From Paralcaligenes sp. KSB-10 (GTDB lineage Bacteria > Pseudomonadota > Gammaproteobacteria > Burkholderiales > Burkholderiaceae_B): a stretch of DNA of 64,000 nucleotides. This document shows positions 18,012 through 30,366 of the stretch, one piece after another (positions within the stretch are counted from its first letter, which is position 1; every line of letters starts with the position of its first letter). The stretch is from positions 248,001 through 312,000 of the forward strand of contig NZ_CP089848.1 in NCBI RefSeq assembly GCF_021266465.1. Reading direction: 5' to 3'. The position numbers were made by a program, and so were the translations under genes. The notes under the pieces are model-generated. The model saw only the letters and a program-made list of their open reading frames with translations, did no database searches and was not told the DNA's origin.

Positions 18012-19124
18012 ATGACTACGCCTTTTCCTGATCACGATGCTGAGCCGACCCGCATGCAGGTTCGCATCCGCTACTCCCATCTGGGTGTGCTGGCCGCCTT
18101 GTCGCCGGCTTATTTCGGCATGGTCATGGCAACGGGGATTGTCTCCCTGGCGGCCAATCAACTGGCCATGACCACCCTGGCGCATGGCTTGTTCTGGCTG
18201 AATATCGTTCTTTACGGCGTGCTATGGGTACTTACCGTTGTGCGCGCGATCCGTTATCCGCGGCTGTTCTTTGGCGATATGTTCGATCATTTGCAGGGGT
18301 GGGGGTTTTTTACGTCCGTAGCGGCCTCGGGCATTCTTGGAACGCAGTTCGTAGTGCTGGCCCGCAATGACGCCGTGGCCTGGGTGCTGTGGGTGACAGC
18401 TGTCGTGCTTTGGATTGGCCTGACCTACATAATTTTTACCGCGCTCTTTATAAAAACGCACAAACCCGCCTTGAAGCGTGGGATCAACGGCGGCTGGCTA
18501 CTGGCGGTGGTGGCCGCTCAATCGATAGCGGCATTAAGCGTCTTGCTGGCAGATCATCTTGGCCATCCCTACAAGCTTGAAATGAATTTCTTTGCGCTAT
18601 CGATGTGGCTGTGGGGCGGCATGCTCTACATCTGGATGGTGTCGCTGATTTTCTATCGCGATACTTTTTTCCGGTTCGCCCCCGATGACCTGGTGCCTCC
18701 CTACTGGATCAATATGGGTGCCATGGCGATTTCGTCTCTGGTGGGTGCCTTGTTGATCATCAATGCCCCGGGCGCGCCTTATCTGGCGTCGCTTTTGCCG
18801 TTCATCAAGGGGTTCACCATTTTTTATTGGGCTACCGGCACCTGGTGGATACCGCTGCTGGTTGTGCTTGAGTTATGGCGCCATGTGTACAAGCATTTTC
18901 CAGTGCAATACGATGCGCTTTACTGGGGGGCTGTTTTTCCCCTGGGCATGTATGCGGCCAGCACCTATCAAATGGACGTCGCCATGGGATTTGGTTTTAT
19001 GGCGATCGTGGGTAGGATTTTTCTGTATATGGCGCTGGTGGCGTGGGTAACAACGTTCCTGGCCTGGCTGGTCAAGTTATGGCGCTGGTTGTGCGTCCGG
19101 TCCGTCGGACAGCAGCAAAAATAA
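18012..19124 (+). CDS. TDT/SLAC1-TehA family transporter
   Basis: This 370-residue integral membrane protein has about ten hydrophobic segments beginning at residue 30. The opening SPAYFGMVMATGIVSLAANQL is typical of the tellurite-resistance/dicarboxylate (TDT) family, which includes TehA, yeast Mae1 and the plant SLAC1 anion channel. Bacterial members move anions such as dicarboxylates, sulfite or chloride; the substrate here is unknown. It points toward the TRAP genes and shares an upstream region with the Bug receptor, so an organic-acid role is plausible but unproven. Confidence 0.85.
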   Translation: MTTPFPDHDAEPTRMQVRIRYSHLGVLAALSPAYFGMVMATGIVSLAANQLAMTTLAHGLFWLNIVLYGVLWVLTVVRAIRYPRLFFGDMFDHLQGWGFFTSVAASGILGTQFVVLARNDAVAWVLWVTAVVLWIGLTYIIFTALFIKTHKPALKRGINGGWLLAVVAAQSIAALSVLLADHLGHPYKLEMNFFALSMWLWGGMLYIWMVSLIFYRDTFFRFAPDDLVPPYWINMGAMAISSLVGALLIINAPGAPYLASLLPFIKGFTIFYWATGTWWIPLLVVLELWRHVYKHFPVQYDALYWGAVFPLGMYAASTYQMDVAMGFGFMAIVGRIFLYMALVAWVTTFLAWLVKLWRWLCVRSVGQQQK

Positions 19125-19171
19125 TTATGTGATTGGCCTGGAGCCTCTGGCTTTATCTTATGCGAATGCGG

Positions 19172-20452
19172 TCAGGAAAAACCCAGATTCGGCAGCCATA
19201 GCGAAATGATTGGCACGTAGGTGACCAGGATCAGAAAGGCCAGCAATACAGTCAGCCAGGGCATGGCCGCGCGCACTACTTGCCCTATGGACATCTTGGT
19301 GATTCCGGCTGTCACAAACAGGTTTAATCCTATGGGCGGCGTTACCATGCCGATTTCCAGATTCACCACAATAATGATGCCCAGGTGTACGGGATCTATG
19401 CCGAGTTTCGTGGCGATGGGAAACAGGATGGGGGCCAGAATCAGGATGATGCCGGTGGGTTCCATGAAGGCTCCCGCGATCAGCAGCAAAATGTTGACGA
19501 CAATCAGGAACTCCCAGGCAGGCATGTTCCAGGCCACGATCTGCTCGGCAATCATTTGTGGAATGCGTTCGGTGGTGAGTACATGTGCGAACAGCAGGGC
19601 GTTGGCGATGATGAACATGAGCATCACCGTAACTTTGGCGGCGTCGACCAGCACTGATGGAACTTGGCGCATGCCTATGTCGCGGTAGACGAAGACAGCC
19701 ACAATGAATGCATAAATCGCGGCTACCGCCGCTGCTTCCGTGGGTGTGAAAATTCCGCCATAGATGCCGCCGAGAATGATGATGATCAGCATCAGGCCCC
19801 AGAACGAATCGCGGCCGGCAATCATGACTTCTTTGATGTTGGCGCGTGGCTGGCGCGGTAGGTTTTTGACGCGTGCGACGACGTAGATCACGACCATCAA
19901 GAGCAGTCCGAGCATAAGCCCGGGCACCACGCCGGCCATGAAAAGCTTGCCTACAGAGGTTTCCGTTGCGGCGCCATACACCACCATGACTATGGATGGT
20001 GGGATCAGGATACCCAGTGTGCCGGCGTTGCAAATGACGCCGGCCGCAAAGGACTGCGGATAGCCGGAACGAACCATGCCGGCTATCACGATCGAGCCGA
20101 CGGCAACCACGGTGGCCGGCGAAGAACCCGAAACCGCGGCAAACAGCACGCACGCCAGAACCGACGCGATGGCCAATCCGCCATGCAGATGGCCTACTGC
20201 GGCGACGGCGAATCGGATCATGCGCTTGGCTACGCCCCCGGTGGTCATGAACGCGCCCGCGAGAATGAAGAAAGGGATCGCCATGAGCGTGAAATGTTCG
20301 GACGTTTCGAACATCTTGAGCGACATCGACGCCAGCGAGTCGTGGCCGAATACCAGGATTGTAAGTATGGACGACAAACCTAGCGCGATGGCGACAGGCA
20401 TGCCCATGAACATGAAGACGAACAGCATCACAAACAGGGCGCCGGTGGTCAT
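19172..20452 (-). CDS. TRAP transporter large permease (DctM)
   Basis: This is the large membrane subunit that carries out Na+-driven solute import in a TRAP system: 426 residues with about twelve hydrophobic segments. Family motifs are seen at SGSSPATVVAVGSI near 109, CNAGTLGILIPPSI near 140 and VVNLEIGMVTPPIGLNLFV near 365. Its ATG overlaps the stop of the small permease gene by four bases. It is the last gene of the dctPQM unit. Confidence 0.95.
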   Translation of the reverse strand: MTTGALFVMLFVFMFMGMPVAIALGLSSILTILVFGHDSLASMSLKMFETSEHFTLMAIPFFILAGAFMTTGGVAKRMIRFAVAAVGHLHGGLAIASVLACVLFAAVSGSSPATVVAVGSIVIAGMVRSGYPQSFAAGVICNAGTLGILIPPSIVMVVYGAATETSVGKLFMAGVVPGLMLGLLLMVVIYVVARVKNLPRQPRANIKEVMIAGRDSFWGLMLIIIILGGIYGGIFTPTEAAAVAAIYAFIVAVFVYRDIGMRQVPSVLVDAAKVTVMLMFIIANALLFAHVLTTERIPQMIAEQIVAWNMPAWEFLIVVNILLLIAGAFMEPTGIILILAPILFPIATKLGIDPVHLGIIIVVNLEIGMVTPPIGLNLFVTAGITKMSIGQVVRAAMPWLTVLLAFLILVTYVPIISLWLPNLGFS

Positions 20453-20997
20453 TTTTCTTCCTGTGTCGAGGAACCGCCGGTGTCGGATCGGTATTTCAGC
20501 GCATCTTCGACTTCGTCACCCAGAAGATGAGCCTCTTTGCCGCGCAGCAAGCCGATTAATACCCCGGCGAACCGGATGAACAGTAATGCAAAGCCGATAG
20601 GCAATACCAGGCGCGGGACCCATTGCGGAATGGGCATATCCTGCGCCATGATGCCGACTTCATAGATCTTGTCGACATAAATCCAGCCTCCTACAAAAAC
20701 AATACCCGCATAAGCCAGGCATAGGGCGCAGGCCACGATGGCGACCCGGTGCGCTATCCTGGCTGGCAGGATTTTTACCAATGCATCGACGCCGATATGA
20801 GCTCCGACACGCACGCCATACGACATTCCGATGAAAATCAGAGCTCCAAAAAGATAGGTCGTAAGCTCGAGGGCCCAGACGAAACTGTAGTTGAACACAT
20901 AGCGTGCCACCACTTGCCCGAAAGTAATAAGCGTCATGGCGGCAAGAAGAAGGGCGATCAGCCCCTCTTCCAGCCGATCGAGCCGGGCTGGTTTCAT
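20449..20997 (-). CDS. TRAP transporter small permease (DctQ)
   Basis: This 182-residue protein has four hydrophobic segments and the DctQ pattern RYVFNYSFVWALELTTYLFGALIFIGMSYGVR. It pairs with DctM to form the membrane part of the transporter. It begins 38 bases after the receptor gene and overlaps dctM. Confidence 0.92.
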   Translation of the reverse strand: MKPARLDRLEEGLIALLLAAMTLITFGQVVARYVFNYSFVWALELTTYLFGALIFIGMSYGVRVGAHIGVDALVKILPARIAHRVAIVACALCLAYAGIVFVGGWIYVDKIYEVGIMAQDMPIPQWVPRLVLPIGFALLFIRFAGVLIGLLRGKEAHLLGDEVEDALKYRSDTGGSSTQEEK

Positions 20998-21035
20998 GAA
21001 GTCTTTCCGAATGTCGTAATCGGGTTTGCCAGGAT

Positions 21036-23508
<2,473 letters not shown>

Positions 23509-23527
23509 TGAGGCCTACCTTTGCGGG

Positions 23528-25165
23528 TCAGGATTTCGACGCGGACGTATTCGGCGAGGGCTTGTTTTCCGCAGCCCCGAGTATGTGTTTTGCAGTACGC
23601 AATGCCAGGGCCAAGCCGGTCATGGTCGAGTTGCAGGTCGCCGCGGTCGGCATGATGCCGGTACTGGCGATGAAAAGATTTTCGTGATCATGCGTGCGCC
23701 CGTAGCTGTCGACCACCGAGGTTTTGGGGTCCATGCCCATGCTCATGGTGCCGGTAATATGCTGGTTGTTGGCGAAGCTGCCTTCTTTGCTGTAGCGTAA
23801 ATTAGTGCCTCCCATCAGCTCGGCAATGCGCGCGAAATCCTTCCCGGATACCTCGGCCCCTTTGCGCGTGTAGTTGTCGATCGAGTAGTGCGCCTCGGGT
23901 TTTGGAATGCCCATGGCGTCTTTTTCGGCGCTGATCGTGATGCGGTTTTCCGGATGAGGCAAAACTTCCAGTACGTTTTTCAGGCTCATCTCGAAGGCTG
24001 CGCTGTGACGCAGCCGTTTTTCCAGTTCAATGCCGTACACGCCTGCGTCGATCAGAGCCTGCGTGGCGCCCAGCACCCGCGAAATATTGGTGAAGTCCAG
24101 ACGATAGGCCGAGTATTCGGAACGGAATGCGCCGTCGCGCATGGTATTGATGGAGTTCGGGCTTTGCGGGCCGCGCCCAAGCCATAGTTCTTCGTCGGCG
24201 TCGAAGGTTATCGACGTGCTGGGATGGTCCATCAGATGACGGCCCACCATGTCGGAACTATTGGCCAGGCCTTTGGGGTATTTGTCGCTGGTCGATATCA
24301 ACAGGAGCTTTGGGCTTTCGATTCCATTTGCGGCCAGAATAAAGGTCTTGCCCGTGACGCGATGGGAAGTCTTGTTGGGATCGTAATAATGAACCGCCGC
24401 TATGCGGCCCTGCGGATCGGGTTCGATCTTGTAGACTACCGCATTCGGAATCAATTGCGCGCCTGCGGCGTGGGCATCGGCGGCCGCAATGCCGCCATGA
24501 TACTGGGCGTCGATCGGGCAGATAGGCTGGCAGCTGTTGTTGCCGCAACAGGCCGGGCGGCCGTCGTAGGTCCGGCTGTTGCGTGCGGTGGTGTTGCCCA
24601 CGACTTCGTAGCCGCCCGGTGCAAGCCGTTCGCGAATGCGACGCATGGCCCACGTTTCGGCAACGGGCTCCATCGGGAACGGTTTGCTGCGCGGCGAGCC
24701 GGTATTCGGCAAGCCCGAAACCCCCATGATGTCCTCGGCCTCCTGGTAAAAAGGGTCCAGCTCTTCGTAGCTGATTGGCCAGTCCACGCCAACCCCATAC
24801 AGGCTGTGGATGCGCAGATCGTTCGGCACCACGCGCCATGCCTGTGCCGCCCAATGCCAGGTAGTGCCGCCGACCTGGCGTATGTACTCGGCCGGATAGG
24901 GATACGGGCCGGCCTGCACCAGATAGCCGTTGTCTTTGGGCTGGTAGATTGGGTGCGGCGCCCAGGGCGACGGCGGATAAGGGGACATCCAGTCACCCTT
25001 GCGCGGGGAATTGCGGAAACGGCCTACGATTTCGCCTCGGGTGACGGGCGGCCCCGCCTCGAGAATAATGACCGAGGCGCCTTGCTTCAGGAACTTGAGT
25101 GCCGCCAATGAACCTATGATTCCCGAACCGATTACGACAAAGTCAGCGGACAACTGTTCCGGCAT
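23528..25165 (-). CDS. GMC-type FAD dehydrogenase, catalytic subunit
   Basis: This 545-residue GMC oxidoreductase is the large subunit of a three-part membrane dehydrogenase for polyols or sugar acids. The dinucleotide fold GSGIIGSLAALKFLKQG (about 13-29) and EAGP follow the start. The C-terminal half has the GMC HITGTMSMG (near 480) and PTAATCNSTMTGLALA segments, with the His-Asn catalytic region. The chosen ATG at 25165 has GAGGAG just upstream; an in-frame ATG at 25219 overlaps the preceding gene. No twin-arginine signal is present here; as in homologues it is expected to be carried out by the small subunit. The exact substrate is unknown. Confidence 0.92.
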   Translation of the reverse strand: MPEQLSADFVVIGSGIIGSLAALKFLKQGASVIILEAGPPVTRGEIVGRFRNSPRKGDWMSPYPPSPWAPHPIYQPKDNGYLVQAGPYPYPAEYIRQVGGTTWHWAAQAWRVVPNDLRIHSLYGVGVDWPISYEELDPFYQEAEDIMGVSGLPNTGSPRSKPFPMEPVAETWAMRRIRERLAPGGYEVVGNTTARNSRTYDGRPACCGNNSCQPICPIDAQYHGGIAAADAHAAGAQLIPNAVVYKIEPDPQGRIAAVHYYDPNKTSHRVTGKTFILAANGIESPKLLLISTSDKYPKGLANSSDMVGRHLMDHPSTSITFDADEELWLGRGPQSPNSINTMRDGAFRSEYSAYRLDFTNISRVLGATQALIDAGVYGIELEKRLRHSAAFEMSLKNVLEVLPHPENRITISAEKDAMGIPKPEAHYSIDNYTRKGAEVSGKDFARIAELMGGTNLRYSKEGSFANNQHITGTMSMGMDPKTSVVDSYGRTHDHENLFIASTGIMPTAATCNSTMTGLALALRTAKHILGAAENKPSPNTSASKS

Positions 25166-25175
25166 CCTGGACTCC

Positions 25176-25694
25176 TCAGTTTGGTTTTCTTGCCCAGCTT
25201 CCGTATGCGCCATATGCATAGGTGGGCGGCTTCAGAACATCTTCGACGACCACGGCGTTCAACGCGGTTTCGTACGCAATGCAACGCGCGCCCTCGCCTT
25301 CACCGACTATGCCCAAAAACCAGGCGGAAACGATTTTGCGCGGCAGAGGCGCCAGCCTTGAGTGTTCCGTATCCAGTGTCTTCTGCAATTGCATGGGAGC
25401 GATCTTCTGTTCGTTGATCTGCTTGAGCAGTGCGCTGACCGCAGCGGGAAAGTTGGGATCGTCGGCGACAAGAGCGTCATAGAGGCGCCTGGCCAGAACA
25501 GTATCAAGCGATTGGCGGCCGGCCAGTATGGCCGAGACGGCTAGAAACGCGCCTTGATTGTCGTTGACGATTGCTTGGGCTGTTGCCCATGGGATAAGCG
25601 ACGCGGTATAAGCCGAAAGCAGACTTGCCAACAAACGCCGCCGGCCGGGATTGGGGAAGGCCGGGTTTTCCACTGCCTGGTTCAGATCGTTCAT
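25176..25694 (-). CDS. Small subunit of the FAD dehydrogenase (gluconate 2-dehydrogenase subunit 3 family)
   Basis: This 172-residue protein opens with MNDLNQAVENPAFPNPGRRRLLASLL, a twin-arginine-type signal that in homologues exports the folded flavoprotein complex. The rest matches the small subunit of FAD-dependent sorbitol, fructose or gluconate dehydrogenases. The frame is open upstream to 25865, but that would overlap the divergent gene at 25855, and the twin-arginine motif fits the start at 25694. It precedes the GMC gene by ten bases and is first in the operon. Confidence 0.87.
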   Translation of the reverse strand: MNDLNQAVENPAFPNPGRRRLLASLLSAYTASLIPWATAQAIVNDNQGAFLAVSAILAGRQSLDTVLARRLYDALVADDPNFPAAVSALLKQINEQKIAPMQLQKTLDTEHSRLAPLPRKIVSAWFLGIVGEGEGARCIAYETALNAVVVEDVLKPPTYAYGAYGSWARKPN

Positions 25695-25854
25695 GGTAAT
25701 GAATGCCTGTTTTAAGGTGGGAAGTTTTACCTGTCTGGGTATCTTACGCCTGTTGCTTCCGTCCGCAAGCATTTTCACGGCGTCTTGTCGGCCGGACATT
25801 CGAAAAGGAACTATAGTGGGATTTGGCTTTATTTGATCGAAGGGGGAGCTTATT

Positions 25855-26304
25855 ATGAACTGCACTTATCGCACCATGGCTATGGGCATTTTGCTTGCGG
25901 CGCTATTGCCCGTCGGAGCCGCGCATGCGCAGCTCGGTGATTTGCTGAAGAAAGGAATGACTGAGGGGCAGTCGGGCGGTCTGGGAAATCTGGGTGGTGC
26001 GGGCAGCATGCTGTCGGGCCAGTCTCTGGGCACGGGCAATATCAACAATATCGCCGGTGTGCTGGAATATTGCATCAAGAACAATTATCTCAGCGGCAAT
26101 GGCGTGTCTTCGGTCAAGGACTCGCTGATGGGGAAGCTTGGCGGCGGGTCCGCCCCGTCCAGTAGCGGCTTTAGCGATGGGGCCAGGGGCATCCTGCACA
26201 GCGGCGATGGCAAGTCGCTTGATTTGAGCGGCAGCGGCCTGAAGGCGGCTGCCACCAAGCAAGTCTGCGATACGGTTCTATCCTCAGCAAAATCCATGTT
26301 GTGA
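25855..26304 (+). CDS. DUF2501 (YjjA-like) exported protein
   Basis: This 149-residue small secreted protein has a signal peptide (MNCTYRTMAMGILLAALLPVGAAHA) and a Gly/Ser-rich body. It matches the DUF2501 pattern, with INNIAGVLEYCIKNNYL near 64 and a C-terminal KQVCDTVLSSAKSML; the two cysteines could form a disulfide. Function is unknown for the family. GGGGGAG lies just upstream of the ATG. It is transcribed away from the dehydrogenase operon and toward amt. Confidence 0.83.
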   Translation: MNCTYRTMAMGILLAALLPVGAAHAQLGDLLKKGMTEGQSGGLGNLGGAGSMLSGQSLGTGNINNIAGVLEYCIKNNYLSGNGVSSVKDSLMGKLGGGSAPSSSGFSDGARGILHSGDGKSLDLSGSGLKAAATKQVCDTVLSSAKSML

Positions 26305-26386
26305 GTTCATGGTGGAACATGGCCAAACCGCATTGCGTGTCATCGTGCGGCAAGAGGATGACGGCAATGCCTGGGCTGGGGAGCGA

Positions 26387-27595
26387 TTACCAGCTGGTTT
26401 CGCGCTCTGTCGTTGACGTTATTTTGTGAATCGACAAATCGGCGCCTTCGAATTCCTGTTCGGGCTCAAGGCGGATGCCCACGAATTTTTTCAAGCCGCC
26501 ATAGACCAAGGTTCCGCCAATCAATGCCACGGCGATACCGAGCAGGGTGCCGATCAGTTGCGATATAAAAGACACGCCGCCTATTCCGCCCATCGCCTTG
26601 TATCCGAAAATGCCCGCGGCGAGCCCGCCCCAGGCACCGCACAGGCCATGCAAAGGCCAGACCCCAAGCACATCGTCGATCTTCCATTTGTTTTGCGTCA
26701 AGGTAAACATCCAGACGAAAATGCCGCCGGCGATTGCGCCGGTCAGAAGCGCACCCAGCGGATGCATCAGATCGGATCCCGCGCAGATTGCAATCAGGCC
26801 AGCCAGCGGACCGTTGTGTATGAAGCCGGGATCGTTTTTGCCCAGCACCAGTGCTGCCAGCGTGCCGCCCGCCATGGCCATCAGTGAGTTCATGGCGACC
26901 AGGCCATTCATCTTGTCCAGGGTTTGCGCACTCATGACATTGAAGCCGAACCAGCCAACGGTAAGTATCCACGCTCCCAAGGCGAGAAAAGGGATATTCG
27001 ACGGAGGGTGCGCCGCGATGGCGCCGCTTTTTGAATAACGGCCGCGCCGCGCGCCAAGCAGCAATACCGCCGGCAAAGCGATCCAGCCGCCCACGGCATG
27101 TACCACGACCGACCCCGCAAAATCATGGAACGGGGCGGAGAAGGCCGATTGCAGCCAAGCCTGGATGCCGAAATGATGGTTCCAGACTATGCCTTCAAAA
27201 AACGGGTAGATCAGGCCAACCAGTATTGCGGTTGCAAACAATTGCGGATAGAACTTTGCGCGTTCCGCCATGCCACCGGAAATAATGGCCGGAATGGCGG
27301 CCGCGAATGTTAGTAAAAAGAAAAACTTGACCAGTTCGAAACCGTTTCTTTCCGCCAGGACGGCCGCGCCGCTATAGAACGAGACACCGTAGGCAACATA
27401 ATAGCCAACGAAGAAATAGGCGATTGTGGAAACGGCAAAATCGGACAGAATTTTCACCAGTGCATTGACCTGGTTTTTTTTGCGTACGGTTCCCAGTTCC
27501 AGAAAAGCAAAGCCCGCGTGCATGGCGAGGATCATTATCGCGCCGAGCAGTATGAACAAAGCATCGGCACCATTTTTGTGACTGTCCACGCTCAT
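26387..27595 (-). CDS. amt: Ammonium transporter (Amt family)
   Basis: This membrane channel for ammonium has 402 residues and about eleven hydrophobic segments. The pore histidine lies in DFAGSVVVHAVGGW, and the family motif GGMAERAKF is near 103. The VHxxGG form differs from E. coli AmtB (VHINA) and marks a distinct Amt subgroup. The second conserved region is near DLMHPLGAL. No glnK gene is adjacent. The ATG at 27595 with GGGAG upstream is preferred over 27616. A GCAC-N7-GTGC site at 27736-27750 suggests NtrC control. Confidence 0.93.
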   Translation of the reverse strand: MSVDSHKNGADALFILLGAIMILAMHAGFAFLELGTVRKKNQVNALVKILSDFAVSTIAYFFVGYYVAYGVSFYSGAAVLAERNGFELVKFFFLLTFAAAIPAIISGGMAERAKFYPQLFATAILVGLIYPFFEGIVWNHHFGIQAWLQSAFSAPFHDFAGSVVVHAVGGWIALPAVLLLGARRGRYSKSGAIAAHPPSNIPFLALGAWILTVGWFGFNVMSAQTLDKMNGLVAMNSLMAMAGGTLAALVLGKNDPGFIHNGPLAGLIAICAGSDLMHPLGALLTGAIAGGIFVWMFTLTQNKWKIDDVLGVWPLHGLCGAWGGLAAGIFGYKAMGGIGGVSFISQLIGTLLGIAVALIGGTLVYGGLKKFVGIRLEPEQEFEGADLSIHKITSTTERETSW

Positions 27596-27735
27596 CGACT
27601 CCCTGTAGTTGTGCAAGTAGGACTTCAGTTTTTTATGCGGAAATGTATTTTTGAAAAATTATTTTACGGGCGCTTGATTTACGAATGGTTGAATTTACCG
27701 GCTGATTGCGGTCAGAATGAAATAAAAGCGGTTTT

Positions 27736-27750
27736 GCACCGATATTGTGC
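27736..27750. promoter_or_regulatory. NtrC-type binding site upstream of amt
   Basis: GCAC-CGATATT-GTGC fits the NtrC core GCAC-N7-GTGC exactly and lies about 140 bases before the amt start, a usual enhancer distance. I could not find a matching sigma-54 (GG-N10-GC) promoter between it and the gene, so the regulatory call is tentative. The rest of this 286-base divergent region shows no gene. Confidence 0.45.
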
Positions 27751-27881
27751 GAATAATGCTCCAGAATGGGGCGATTCCGTGCCGATTCGGGCGATTGACC
27801 GTGGTGGATTGGTTCTTCATGTAATAACCCGTTAATCGTCCGCTCGCGTCATAATAATGAACCTTAATGCCGAGCATAAAA

Positions 27882-30365
27882 ATGAACGCGCTGTCATCAC
27901 TTGTTCGTCCGGTCTTCTCGATGCGAGCCCGCTTTTTCCTTCGTAGTTTGCTTGGCAGCCTGGCATTTTTCGGATTGATGGCATTTTCGACCGCCCCCGC
28001 CTACGCTCAATCGGGCGATGCCAAGGGCAGTGGCGCAGCGGCTGTCGATGTCGGTGCCGTTCTGGATGGTGCGCGTGCGCAGATCGACAGAGTACAGAAA
28101 AGCCTGAAAGACCCGCTCGATGACGCGGAGCTGGTTCAATTGCGTGCGGCCGTGCTGGATGCGCAAACCAAGGCCAAGGCGGCGGCGGCCTCGATCGAGC
28201 CGCAACTCACCAGCGTGCAAGCCCGCCTGGCCGAGCTGGGTGAGCCGGCCGCCGGTGCGCCCGAGGCACCAGATGTGGCGGCGCAGCGTACCCAGTTAAG
28301 CAAAGGCAGCAGCAAGCTCGACTCACAGCTCAAATTGGCTCGCCTCCTTACTGTCGAGGCCGACCAGGCCACCGAGCAAATCCAGACGTTGCGGCGATCG
28401 CAGTTTCAGGCTCGCCTGGGTGAACGCACCACATCGGTTCTGGCACAGCCTTTCTGGACCGAACTGGTGGCGGAGTGGCCCAGAGATGCGCGCCGCCTGA
28501 CACCGCTGGGCGCAGAACTGGCGGAGCTTGCCGGATCGGCTCCCACCGGGGTGTGGGTGGGTGTGTTGCTGGCTATCGTTGTTGTATTGGGATTGCGACT
28601 ATGGGCGGGACGCCTGCTCATGCAACTGACCACTTCGCGTGTGCCGCCGGGGCGGCTGAGACGCTCGCTATACGCGGCCGTGCAGGTCCTGCTGGCGGTG
28701 GCCGTGCCAGGCTTGATTACCGGTCTGCTGCGCGTCGGCATTGACTGGACGGGTAGCCCGTCCGATTCATTGGCGGCCCTGTTCGGCTGGCTGATTGGCC
28801 TGGTGTGTTTCGGGGGGCTGGTGGCTGGCCTGGGGCAGGCGTTGCTGGCGGCCGACCGTCCGTCATGGCGGCTGCCGCCCATGCTGGATACGGTGGCGCT
28901 GGGTCTGCGCTGGATTCCCTTGGCGCTGGCTGTGGTGATTGTCGTGGGCTGGTCGGTGCAGCACCTGGCGGCCCTGGTCAATGCCAGTCTGATTACGACT
29001 GTGGCGTTCGATTGTGTCATTGGGCTTCTGATCAACGCAACAGTGGGCGCCGGACTGATCCGCGCCAGCCGTTTGCGCAAGCAGTTTTTGCAAAAGCCTG
29101 AAAAGAGCGAGGTGCTGGCCAATCCCCTGTGGCTCACGGCCCTGGTCAGCCTGACCTGGCTGGCGCTGGCGGTCAGCGTTGTCTGTTTGCTCGTGGGATA
29201 CGTGGCATTTGGCAGCTTTGTTGCCAGGCAAGTAATCTGGATCGCCACGGTGCTGAGTTCGGCTTATTTGCTGACTGTGCTGATCGAAGACGGCTGCACA
29301 AGCCTTCTGGCCGCCGTGAAACGCAATGCCGGCGATGAGAACGCGGTGCGGCCGATGACCCGTGCACGCAGCCAGGCGGTGGTGTTGCTTTCTGGTCTGG
29401 GCCGCCTGGTGGTCGTGTTGTTTACCCTGATGTTGTTGCTGGTGCCGCTCGGCGAAGGGCCTTCCGAATGGCTTAGTCGCGCCGATCAGTTGTATACCGG
29501 CATTTCGATCGGCGAAGCCCAGATTCGTCCGACAGCCGTGTTGCTGGCGATACTGGTTCTGGTTTTTGGTTTCGGAAGCGTGAAGGTGCTGCAGCGCTGG
29601 CTGGTCGGCCGATATCTGCCCACGACCAGCCTCGATCCCGGCATGCGGGTGTCGGCGGCCACTTTGTCCGGCTACGCGGGCTATGTGCTGATTGTTGCGC
29701 TGGCCTTGTCGGCGGCGGGTATCGGATTGGAGCGTGTCGCCTGGATTGCCAGCGCATTATCGGTCGGTATAGGTTTCGGGCTACAGGCGGTAGTGCAGAA
29801 TTTCGTTTCCGGTCTGATATTGCTGGCCGAGCGGCCCGTCAAAGTAGGCGATTGGGTGTCGCTGGGCGGAATCGAAGGCGATATTCGCCGCATCAATGTA
29901 CGAGCCACTGAAATTCAGATGGGCGATCGTTCCACGGTAATTGTGCCCAACTCCGAATTCATTACCAAGATTGTGCGGAACGTCACTCATGCAAACCCGA
30001 TCGGCCGGGTGCAGATAAAACTGCCCATGCCGGTGACTACCGATGCGGAGCTGGCGCGTGGCCTGATACTCGCCGCGTTTCACGACCATGCCGAGGTTCT
30101 GGAACAGCCGGCACCCAATGTGCTGCTGGAAGGCATAGAGGCGCAGGGCCTGATGTTCAGCGCTACAGGCTATGTGGGTTCGCCGCGCTCGGCCTCCGGA
30201 GTGCGCAGCGATTTGCTGTTCGATGTGTTGAAACGCTTGCGGGACGCGGGGCTGTCACTGTCGAACCCTCCCACGATGTTGCTGGCGGAAGCCGCGCGGC
30301 CCAGCCTGCCGGCCAGCAGCGCCGTTACGCTGCCCGCATCCGACCCCGCTGCGCCGGGCCTGTGA
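27882..30365 (+). CDS. DUF3772 / MscS-family mechanosensitive channel
   Basis: This large inner-membrane channel has 827 residues. A signal-like hydrophobic N-terminus (to about AYAQSG) leads into a periplasmic coiled-coil DUF3772 region (about 50-190). About ten membrane segments follow, then the conserved MscS core near 630-710: GIGFGLQAVVQNFVSGLILL, ERPVKVGDWV, EIQMGDRSTVIVPNSEF. It probably relieves osmotic downshock. The ATG at 27882 gives the more plausible signal; one at 27867 adds five residues. It ends just before the convergent hemerythrin gene. Confidence 0.92.
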   Translation: MNALSSLVRPVFSMRARFFLRSLLGSLAFFGLMAFSTAPAYAQSGDAKGSGAAAVDVGAVLDGARAQIDRVQKSLKDPLDDAELVQLRAAVLDAQTKAKAAAASIEPQLTSVQARLAELGEPAAGAPEAPDVAAQRTQLSKGSSKLDSQLKLARLLTVEADQATEQIQTLRRSQFQARLGERTTSVLAQPFWTELVAEWPRDARRLTPLGAELAELAGSAPTGVWVGVLLAIVVVLGLRLWAGRLLMQLTTSRVPPGRLRRSLYAAVQVLLAVAVPGLITGLLRVGIDWTGSPSDSLAALFGWLIGLVCFGGLVAGLGQALLAADRPSWRLPPMLDTVALGLRWIPLALAVVIVVGWSVQHLAALVNASLITTVAFDCVIGLLINATVGAGLIRASRLRKQFLQKPEKSEVLANPLWLTALVSLTWLALAVSVVCLLVGYVAFGSFVARQVIWIATVLSSAYLLTVLIEDGCTSLLAAVKRNAGDENAVRPMTRARSQAVVLLSGLGRLVVVLFTLMLLLVPLGEGPSEWLSRADQLYTGISIGEAQIRPTAVLLAILVLVFGFGSVKVLQRWLVGRYLPTTSLDPGMRVSAATLSGYAGYVLIVALALSAAGIGLERVAWIASALSVGIGFGLQAVVQNFVSGLILLAERPVKVGDWVSLGGIEGDIRRINVRATEIQMGDRSTVIVPNSEFITKIVRNVTHANPIGRVQIKLPMPVTTDAELARGLILAAFHDHAEVLEQPAPNVLLEGIEAQGLMFSATGYVGSPRSASGVRSDLLFDVLKRLRDAGLSLSNPPTMLLAEAARPSLPASSAVTLPASDPAAPGL

Positions 30366-30366
30366 A

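Noticed and set aside
25695-25865. N-terminal extension of the dehydrogenase small subunit to 25865
   Set aside because: It would overlap the start of the divergent DUF2501 gene and bury the twin-arginine signal inside the protein.
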